Shown here piece after piece: positions 6,433 to 11,349 of a stretch of DNA of 11,349 nucleotides. How positions within the stretch are numbered: position 1 is the first letter of the stretch; each line of letters opens with the position of its first letter. This DNA is from Bacillota bacterium (GTDB lineage Bacteria > Bacillota > Clostridia > Christensenellales > Aristaeellaceae), in contig JAEVZE010000247.1 in the NCBI GenBank assembly GCA_023392395.1, forward strand, positions 1-11,349. The letters are read 5' to 3'. Under the pieces are notes generated by a model. That model was given only the letters and a program-made list of their open reading frames with translations, did not search any database and was not told the DNA's origin. Made by a program: the position numbers and the translations under genes.

Positions 6433-7572
6433 ATGAAGCGGTATAAGGTCTGCGTCTATGCGATCTGCAAAAATGAAGCCAAATTCGTCGACCGTTGGAT
6501 GGATTCCATGCGCGAGGCAGATTCCATCGTAGTCACTGACACCCTCTCAGGCGATGATACTGTGCAACGCCTGCGCGCGCGGGGCGCGATCGTCTACGTT
6601 GAGGAGGTCAAACCCTGGCGGTTTGACGTGGCGCGGAACCTTTCGCTGGATCACGTGCCCGAGGACGCCGACATCTGCGTTTGCACCGATCTGGACGAGT
6701 ATTTCGATCCGGGCTGGCGGGAAAAGCTGGAGGCGGCTTGGCGGGAGCATCAATCGGAGCACCCCGGCGAGGTCGCAAGGCTTGGGAAATACCTATACAA
6801 CTGGAGCCTCAAGCCGGACGGCTCGCCGGACGTGCAGTTCTATTATGATAAGGTACATTCCCGCCATGGATTCCGCTGGACCTGTCCGGTGCACGAATAC
6901 GTGCGGTATTTAGGCGCGCTGCCACTGGAAGTTGTACACATCGAAGGCATGGTGCTGAGCCACGCGCCCGATCCTTTCAAGCCGCGCGGGTCGTATTTGC
7001 CGCTGCTCGAACTCGCCGTTCAGGAAACGCCTGAAAACGAGCGCATGCGCTACTATCTCGGAAGGGAGTACCTGTTCAAAGGGGAATGGCGAAAGTGTAT
7101 TGAAGCGCTGGCTGGATACCTTTCGTTGCCCACTGCTTCCTGGGATGAGGAGCGGTGCGCCGCCATGCGCTGGATGGCGAAAGCCTTCTGGGAGATGGGC
7201 CAAATTGGCCTCGCGTACGCCTGGTATTACCGGGCCATCGCGGAAGCGCCCCGCATGCGGGACCCCTACGTGGAATTTTCAAAACTCTGTCTTGCATACG
7301 GGGATTGGGCACTTGCGTTCTATTTGACGGAAGAGGCGCTCAAAATCGGAGAGAAATCCCACACGTACGTCAATTCCGGGGACGCGTGGGATTCCACGCC
7401 GGACGATCTGTGCGCCATCGCCGCGTACCACCTGAATCTGTATGACGCGGCGGTTCATCATACCCGGAGTGCGCTTGGCTTTGCGCCGGAGGACACAAGG
7501 CTTCAGAACAATCTCCGCTTTCTTGAAGACGCATTGGAACACGTGCAATCCATCCTTCCAGTCGCGCCCTGA
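6433..7572 (+). CDS. Family 2-type glycosyltransferase with C-terminal TPR-like region (second of the pair)
   Basis: A 379-residue paralogue of the preceding gene, starting 4 nt after its stop behind a GAGGGGG site at the end of that gene, so co-transcribed and probably coupled. The first ~100 residues align without gaps: VYAICKNE, DTLSGDDTVQRLRARGA, PWRFDVARN, and DLDEYFDPGW with DLD at 86-88. Around 105-116 it is longer than its sister. The C-terminal half again carries YYLGREYLFKGEWRKCIEAL and further helical pairs. The classical DTGSTD of the first copy is DTLSGD here, which may change donor or activity. Both probably act in the mother-cell cytoplasm on a common target. A role on the Thr-rich collagen protein is inference from position. 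Confidence 0.88.
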   Translation: MKRYKVCVYAICKNEAKFVDRWMDSMREADSIVVTDTLSGDDTVQRLRARGAIVYVEEVKPWRFDVARNLSLDHVPEDADICVCTDLDEYFDPGWREKLEAAWREHQSEHPGEVARLGKYLYNWSLKPDGSPDVQFYYDKVHSRHGFRWTCPVHEYVRYLGALPLEVVHIEGMVLSHAPDPFKPRGSYLPLLELAVQETPENERMRYYLGREYLFKGEWRKCIEALAGYLSLPTASWDEERCAAMRWMAKAFWEMGQIGLAYAWYYRAIAEAPRMRDPYVEFSKLCLAYGDWALAFYLTEEALKIGEKSHTYVNSGDAWDSTPDDLCAIAAYHLNLYDAAVHHTRSALGFAPEDTRLQNNLRFLEDALEHVQSILPVAP

Positions 7573-7802
7573 AGCATCGGCGAATGCGGGCTTATGATAC
7601 TGCGATTTTTTTGCCTTTCCTATCGTCTCATGATGCTACGCATGATGTATACAAGACCCTTATCGGTTGGGATTCGGGCAGCCTGGCCCCCCATACGGGC
7701 TGAGATTCTTCATACAGCGCGCATACACAGAAAATCGACATCCGCCATATACATGGAAAGGGATCAAGTATCTCCACAATTCTTTCCCACGAGGTGAAAT
7801 CG

Positions 7803-9167
7803 ATGTATTTCAACGAAAACTGGGATCCGTGGCGCAACCAGGATCGTAATGCGGATTCATTCCGCAACCAGGAACGAAACGGTGGTTCGTTCCGCGATCA
7901 GGAGCGAAACGGCGATCCGTGGCGCAACCAGGAGCGAAACGGCGATCCGCGGCGCAATCAAGAGCGAAGCGGAGATCCGTGGCGCGACCAGGAGCGTTCT
8001 TCAAGGAGGGACCCTGAAGAAAAATGCAATTGTGAGCATCATGATCATGACCATGACCATGATCATGATCATCATTGCCACCCCTGCCGTCCCTGCCCGA
8101 CCGGCCCCACCGGCCCGACCGGCCCCACCGGCCCGTCCGGCGGCCCGACTGGCCCGACCGGCCCGACTGGCCCGACTGGACCGACTGGTCCGCAAGGCCC
8201 GGTAGGCCCGCAGGGTCCGCAAGGCCCGATTGGTTTGACCGGCGCAACCGGCGCAACCGGCCCGCAAGGCCCGGTTGGCCCGCAAGGCCCGATTGGCACC
8301 ACAGGCGCAACCGGCCCCACTGGACCCACTGGCCCGACTGGCCCGACTGGCCCGACTGGTCCGCAAGGCCAGACCGGCGCAACCGGCGCGACTGGCGCAA
8401 CTGGCCCCACCGGTCCGACAGGTCCGACTGGCCCGCAAGGCCTGACCGGCGCAACCGGCGCGACTGGCGCGACTGGCGCAACCGGCGCGACCGGCGCAAC
8501 CGGCGCGACTGGCGCAACCGGCGCGACTGGTGCGACTGGTGCGACCGGCCCGACTGGACCCACTGGCCCGACAGGCCCGCAAGGCCCGACCGGCCTGACC
8601 GGCGCAACGGGTGCGACCGGCGCAACCGGCCCCACTGGACCGACTGGCACACCTGGCACCGGCGCGATCATTCCGTTCGCGTCCGGCCTTCCCATCGCAT
8701 TCTCGACGTCTGCCGTCGGCAGCGTCCTGACTGTCGCGGCCATTGGATTTGGCGCAGGCGCCAGCTCTATTTTGCCGATCGGCGGCCAGCTTCTGTTGTC
8801 TGGTTTGGTCAGCGAAGCCTTCTCCATGCCGCGTAACGGCGTGATCACCTCGATCGCGGCGTATTTCAGCAGCACGGTGGGCCTCGCCCTCATCGGCTCC
8901 ACTTTGACCATCACGGCGCAACTGTACCAGTCGACCACGCCGGACGATGTGTTCACCGCGATTCCCGGCACGACTGTCACGCTTGTGCCTTCCCTGAGCG
9001 GCAATGTGCTGGTAGGCGCCAGGGCGTCCGGCCTTTTGCCCGGCCTGAACATCGCGGTCAGCGCCAACACTCGACTGATGCTGGTGTTCTCCGGGTCCAT
9101 CACCGGCGGCACGCCCGTCGCGGCGGCGATCGCGGGTGTTGCCAGCGGCGGCCTCGCCATCACCTGA
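7803..9167 (+). CDS. Collagen-like exosporium/spore surface glycoprotein with BclB-type C-terminal domain
   Basis: A 454-residue structural protein in four parts. Residues 11-66 are decapeptide repeats of the form R-N/D-Q-E-R-N-G-D-P-W. Residues 75-98 are a His/Asp cluster (alternating H and D, 79-91) bordered by C75, C77, C92, C95 and C98, resembling a metal-binding patch. Residues 101-286 are about 61 Gly-X-Y triplets, mainly GPT, GAT and GPQ, with one extra Gly breaking phase (GPSGGPT). Residues 287-454 match the hydrophobic C-terminal domain of Bacillus BclB (GAIIPFASGLP, ITSIAAYFSSTVGLALIGST, ITAQLYQSTTP), which probably trimerises. Thr in the Y position is the usual O-glycosylation site in BclA-like stalks. 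ATG 7803 is preferred to GTG 7794 because GAGGTG (7791-7796) lies 6 nt upstream. No secretion signal is seen, as expected for mother-cell assembled proteins. Confidence 0.92.
   Translation: MYFNENWDPWRNQDRNADSFRNQERNGGSFRDQERNGDPWRNQERNGDPRRNQERSGDPWRDQERSSRRDPEEKCNCEHHDHDHDHDHDHHCHPCRPCPTGPTGPTGPTGPSGGPTGPTGPTGPTGPTGPQGPVGPQGPQGPIGLTGATGATGPQGPVGPQGPIGTTGATGPTGPTGPTGPTGPTGPQGQTGATGATGATGPTGPTGPTGPQGLTGATGATGATGATGATGATGATGATGATGATGATGPTGPTGPTGPQGPTGLTGATGATGATGPTGPTGTPGTGAIIPFASGLPIAFSTSAVGSVLTVAAIGFGAGASSILPIGGQLLLSGLVSEAFSMPRNGVITSIAAYFSSTVGLALIGSTLTITAQLYQSTTPDDVFTAIPGTTVTLVPSLSGNVLVGARASGLLPGLNIAVSANTRLMLVFSGSITGGTPVAAAIAGVASGGLAIT
7831..8000 (+). repeat. 30-bp in-frame tandem repeats coding for decapeptides
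   Basis: Five full units of exactly 30 bp begin at 7831, 7861, 7891, 7921 and 7951, with a partial sixth from 7981. Units at 7891 and 7921 are nearly identical (GGAGCGAAACGGCGATCCG is shared), while the outer ones have diverged, suggesting expansion from the middle. The unit encodes a charged RNQERNGDPW-type decapeptide of unknown function. Confidence 0.85.
8103..8660 (+). repeat. Gly-X-Y collagen-like tandem repeat region
   Basis: About 61 nine-bp units coding for Gly-X-Y, with runs of GCNACYGGC (Gly-Ala-Thr) near 8400-8545 and GGCCCGACT-like Gly-Pro-Thr units elsewhere. The low-complexity DNA is prone to slippage and recombination in multiples of nine, so length should vary between strains. 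Long reading frames on the other strand here are shadows of the repeat. Confidence 0.9.
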
Positions 9168-9182
9168 TCGAAAATCAGCGCA

Positions 9183-9215
9183 AAAGGGCATCCCGTTTTA
9201 CGCGGGATGCCCTTT
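9183..9215. terminator. Hairpin terminator after the collagen-like gene
   Basis: A 13-bp perfect stem (AAAGGGCATCCCG 9183-9195 / CGGGATGCCCTTT 9203-9215) with a 7-nt loop starts 15 bp past the stop codon. The T-run is only TTT, but the symmetric A and T arms let it work in either direction. The next hairpin (9220-9249) could add to termination. Confidence 0.75.
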
Positions 9216-9263
9216 CCGAGCATCGAAAAAGCCTTCGGGTTTTCGATGCGGAGAAAAAACTAC

Positions 9264-9413
9264 GTGCGCCTGAAATCCCGCGGGATTTCAGGACGGCGCA
9301 CTGACTGATGGTATTGTTTGTTCTCCCAATGTGCGCACTGGGGGAACAAACGCATTTCCGGCGCACAGGTCGCCGGAAATGATTGTATCTCTGTGAGACT
9401 TTGTTGATGGTCT
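9264..9413 (+). repeat. Structured intergenic repeat, copy B
   Basis: The second copy of the element at 5032-5181, same orientation, offset 4232 bp. The first palindrome is longer here (CCTGAAATCCCG/CGGGATTTCAGG, 9269-9292). The second stem (9315-9328 / 9339-9352) differs from copy A at two right-arm bases, both A to G opposite T, giving G-U pairs in plus-strand RNA. The third stem (9353-9363 / 9371-9381) is unchanged. An associated hairpin with a CCTTCGGG tip lies upstream (9220-9249). Unlike copy A, no T-rich terminator follows. It lies between the collagen gene and uvsE. Confidence 0.85.
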
Positions 9414-9464
9414 GATACCCAAACCCAATAGAGGCGCTCATCGTTCCCCTCGCTAGCGTTTTAT

Positions 9465-9493
9465 GCGTTGAAAACCGTCGTGGGTTTCAACGC
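9465..9493. other. Stem-loop just beyond the uvsE stop codon
   Basis: Arms GCGTTGAAAACC (9465-9476) and GGGTTTCAACGC (9482-9493) pair in 11 of 12 positions around a 5-nt loop. Read on the minus strand it lies 2 nt after the uvsE stop, where a terminator is expected, but it lacks a T-run, so function is uncertain. Confidence 0.5.
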
Positions 9494-9495
9494 CT

Positions 9496-10746
9496 TTAGA
9501 GCCAGAAATAATAGCTTTCCGAAAGGTAGCGCATGCCATATGCTTCCGCCATGCTTTGCAGCCTTTGCTTGACCGCGTCCAGCGTGCCGCGTCCCGTAAG
9601 GTAGCGCGCCAGCGCCGCCTGGAATACGCGTTTTTCGGTATCGGTGGCGTAAGTCTTGAAGTAACCCCACACGTGCTGGGCCGCGTTGGCAGCGCCGCCC
9701 TGTTCCAATGGCAGCGCCAGTGCGCGCTCTACCAGCGCGTAAAACGACTGCGGCGTGATGTTTCCGTCCCGGAACATCGCGCGGATGTCCAGGTAGGCGG
9801 CGTGGCTCCTCTCCAGAACGGCGTACTTGTAGCGCGCCCATTCCCGTTCCACCGTAGGCAGACTCATTTGCGGCGCGGCGCAAAGGGCGCACTTGACCGC
9901 GGACAGGTTCTTGTCCTTGACCTCCAGCATGATGTCCAAGTCCTCACGGCCCGCGGCGTTCCAAAATTCCATAAAGGGGCCGACTGCGATCGTCGCGGAG
10001 TGGGAGCCCGGCTTTTTGTCGGGGTCCTGCTGCGAATAGTGGATCTTTTGCGGGCCGTCCGCCGCCTTCCAGGTTTCACGGCAGGCGTCGATCCAGTAGC
10101 GCGCCTCCGCCGAACCAGACGGATTGACCGCGTGGTGCAGGTTATCAAACACCACCGGCGCGCCGAGGCGCAATCCCGCATTCAGCGCGTCCTCCACGGT
10201 GTACAGCCGGTCATCATTTTCCAACGCGATGCGCCCTTGCACGGCCGGCTCCAACGCGGTAAAGCGCGCTTCAAACCGCTTCAGCGCCGCCGCTTTGTCG
10301 CCGTAGACCCCACCCAGGTGCAGGATGATCCTGGAATCTGTGCCCGTCCCCAGCGCGTCCAGCACGTGGGCGTGGTAGGCGAGGTCCTCGAGCGCCCTCG
10401 CGGCCACGCCGTCGTCCGTCGCGCTGAGTACCGTGTACTGGCCGGGGTGCATCGAAACCCGCATGCCGCCCGCGCGGATCTTCTCCCCGATGCGGGAAAA
10501 ATCATCCGCGAACCGGTTCGCCCAGTCCAGCGTGTTCACCGGGCTTGAACCAAAGGGGATCAGGTCGGAGCTGATCCGGTAGAGCCGGATGCCATTTTCC
10601 AGATTGTAGTCCACCATGCGCTCGAGGGCAGACAGGTTGTGCGCGATCAGCGCGGCGAGGCGCTCCTCATCCGCGTTCTTTCGCGTGCAGCTCTTCAGAT
10701 CTGACCCCGGCACGCCCAGCGCCAGGCATGCATATCCGATGCGCAT
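9496..10746 (-). CDS. uvsE: UV damage endonuclease UvsE with a C-terminal DUF1722/YbgA-like domain
   Basis: A 416-residue protein. Residues 1-~285 form the UVDE TIM barrel, which nicks DNA 5' to cyclobutane dimers and 6-4 photoproducts, starting light-independent repair. Expected metal-site residues are present: H100 (HPGQY), H143 (LHLGG), E176 (LENDD), D201 and H204 (FDNLHH), H236 (KIHYS), H249 and E275, with K234 at the place of the modified active-site lysine. Residues ~296-416 resemble DUF1722/YbgA: YKYAVLERSHAAY, then HVWGYFKTYATDTEKRVF and a final YLSESYYFW. In Escherichia coli ybgA sits beside the photolyase gene, so the fusion again ties this domain to UV repair. Start: AAGGAGAAGG lies just upstream on the minus strand. 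Repair in dormant or germinating spores is a reasonable setting. Confidence 0.9.
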   Translation of the reverse strand: MRIGYACLALGVPGSDLKSCTRKNADEERLAALIAHNLSALERMVDYNLENGIRLYRISSDLIPFGSSPVNTLDWANRFADDFSRIGEKIRAGGMRVSMHPGQYTVLSATDDGVAARALEDLAYHAHVLDALGTGTDSRIILHLGGVYGDKAAALKRFEARFTALEPAVQGRIALENDDRLYTVEDALNAGLRLGAPVVFDNLHHAVNPSGSAEARYWIDACRETWKAADGPQKIHYSQQDPDKKPGSHSATIAVGPFMEFWNAAGREDLDIMLEVKDKNLSAVKCALCAAPQMSLPTVEREWARYKYAVLERSHAAYLDIRAMFRDGNITPQSFYALVERALALPLEQGGAANAAQHVWGYFKTYATDTEKRVFQAALARYLTGRGTLDAVKQRLQSMAEAYGMRYLSESYYFWL

Positions 10747-10805
10747 ATCCTTCTCCTTATGGGGAAAAATCGCTTTGGTTATACCCGCTTTTCCATCATC
10801 ACAAC

Positions 10806-10864
10806 CATTTGAGCGCGAGTTTCCGACATTTTGGGCGTTTATTGTGATATACCGCGCTCAAATG
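10806..10864. promoter_or_regulatory. Widely spaced inverted repeat in the divergent uvsE/ATPase promoter region
   Basis: Perfect 12-bp arms CATTTGAGCGCG (10806-10817) and CGCGCTCAAATG (10853-10864) lie 35 bp apart between the two divergent genes. The centre-to-centre spacing of about 47 bp would suit two dimers on nearby faces or a looped cruciform. It does not match the Gram-positive LexA box (CGAAC-N4-GTTCG). No convincing sigma-A promoter was found for the ATPase gene; for uvsE a weak minus-strand TATAAC (10783-10778) is the best candidate. Confidence 0.5.
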
Positions 10865-10928
10865 TGGTACTCTTTAGGAGAAGCATTTTGACAATCGCCC
10901 CCAACAGACCATACAAGGAGTGAAGACG

Positions 10929-11349
10929 ATGGATCGAATGCCGGAAGCGCCCCACGCCACGGAGATTTCGAAGATCCTGGAACAGATGGATGTAAACGCG
11001 CAGCAGGGGCTGACGTCTGGCCAGGCGCGGGAGCGGCTGAGCCGCTTTGGAGAAAACGCGCTGCGAGGCAAGCCACCCAAGACGTTCTGGAAGCGCTTCT
11101 TTCAACAGTTTTTGGACGTGATGATCCTGATTTTGATCGCAGCCGCCGCGGTGTCGCTGGCGGTGGCGATCTACGAAGGACATGGGCTCATCGAGCCGCT
11201 ATTGATCCTTGCGATCGTGGTGCTCAACGCGGCGTTGGGCGCGCTGCAGGAGGGCCGGGCCGAAAAGGCGCTGGAGGCGCTCAAGAGCATGTCCGCGCCC
11301 GCCGCGCGGGTGATGCGGGACGGCCAGGTGGCTACCCTCAAGGCCAAGG
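10929..11349 (+). CDS. Cation-transporting P-type ATPase (P2, Ca2+-like), N-terminal part, cut by the window end
   Basis: The first 140 residues of a membrane ion pump; the frame is open to the edge. Residues ~8-80 form the cation-ATPase N-terminal domain (EISKILEQMDVNAQQGLTSGQARERLSRFGENAL), followed by KTFWKRFFQQFLDVMILILI entering helix M1 (about 62-83). M2 lies at ~88-106, then ALQEGRAEKALEALK leads into the actuator domain. This wording is typical of the P2A SERCA-like family found in Bacillota, which exports Ca2+ using ATP, but Na+/K+ or Mn2+ relatives share the N-terminus, and the phosphorylation and ion-binding motifs lie outside the window. AAGGAG (10915-10920) is 8 nt before ATG 10929; ATG 10938 is a less likely alternative. 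Confidence 0.88.
   Translation, partial: MDRMPEAPHATEISKILEQMDVNAQQGLTSGQARERLSRFGENALRGKPPKTFWKRFFQQFLDVMILILIAAAAVSLAVAIYEGHGLIEPLLILAIVVLNAALGALQEGRAEKALEALKSMSAPAARVMRDGQVATLKAK

Noticed and set aside
7573..7620. Terminator after the second glycosyltransferase (T-run near 7606)
   Set aside because: No stable stem lies directly before the T-run; only a 4-bp GCAT/ATGC stem can be formed.
7690..7754. CATA boxes at 7692, 7711, 7722 and 7746 upstream of the collagen gene as sigma-E or sigma-K promoters
   Set aside because: None has both a correctly spaced -35 and the full -10 consensus; the best (CATATACA, AC 17 bp upstream) lacks the conserved T. The gene may be read through from the glycosyltransferases or use a poorly matching promoter.
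8001..9223. Very long minus-strand frames across the collagen gene (280 to 396 codons)
   Set aside because: They are shadows of the GC-rich Gly-X-Y repeat; their translations are low-complexity Val-Ala-Pro, Arg-Ala-Ser or Ser-Gly-Arg runs, while the plus-strand frame has a recognised BclB domain.
10888..10916. Perfect TTGACA at 10888-10893 as promoter of the ATPase gene
   Set aside because: No acceptable -10 box follows at 16-18 bp, and transcription would begin at or beyond the ribosome binding site.

Overview
The window looks like chromosomal DNA of a spore-forming, moderately GC-rich Bacillota, probably class Clostridia. This rests on an AgrC/AgrA-type LytTR two-component system, a class II type B fructose-bisphosphate aldolase, a PadR repressor, a UvsE-type UV endonuclease and, above all, a BclB-like collagen glycoprotein of the kind that decorates spores. 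Most starts have strong Shine-Dalgarno sequences (GGAGG, AAGGAG), and three promoters match the vegetative sigma-A consensus. The exact lineage cannot be fixed from the sequence alone.

Layout: (1) 1-236, a leader with a stem-loop and a good promoter. (2) 237-2194, response regulator and sensor kinase, translationally coupled by an ATGA overlap. (3) 2202-2498, a decayed leucine-rich-repeat reading frame with two in-frame stops. (4) 2558-3511, fructose-bisphosphate aldolase with its own promoter and terminator. (5) 3634-4934, a PadR repressor and a membrane polyferredoxin, again joined by ATGA, behind a promoter embedded in a near-perfect palindrome. (6) 4935-5327, hairpin-rich intergenic DNA with repeat copy A, a strong terminator and a possible sigma-K promoter. 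(7) 5328-7572, two tandem paralogous glycosyltransferases. (8) 7803-9167, the collagen-like spore surface protein. (9) 9168-9495, a terminator and repeat copy B. (10) 9496-10746 on the minus strand, UvsE with a C-terminal DUF1722/YbgA-like domain. (11) 10929 to the edge, the N-terminus of a P2-type cation ATPase.

How they may work together: the two glycosyltransferases and the Thr-rich collagen protein form a plausible spore-surface glycosylation module, in which the enzymes add sugars to (or help build the glycan of) the collagen stalk. The module is bracketed by two 150-bp direct repeats, about 90% identical without gaps. Each folds into several hairpins, and two stem differences between copies stay paired only as G-U in plus-strand RNA. 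This repeat and its association with the module are the most unusual things seen here. The other operons look like unrelated housekeeping or stress functions.
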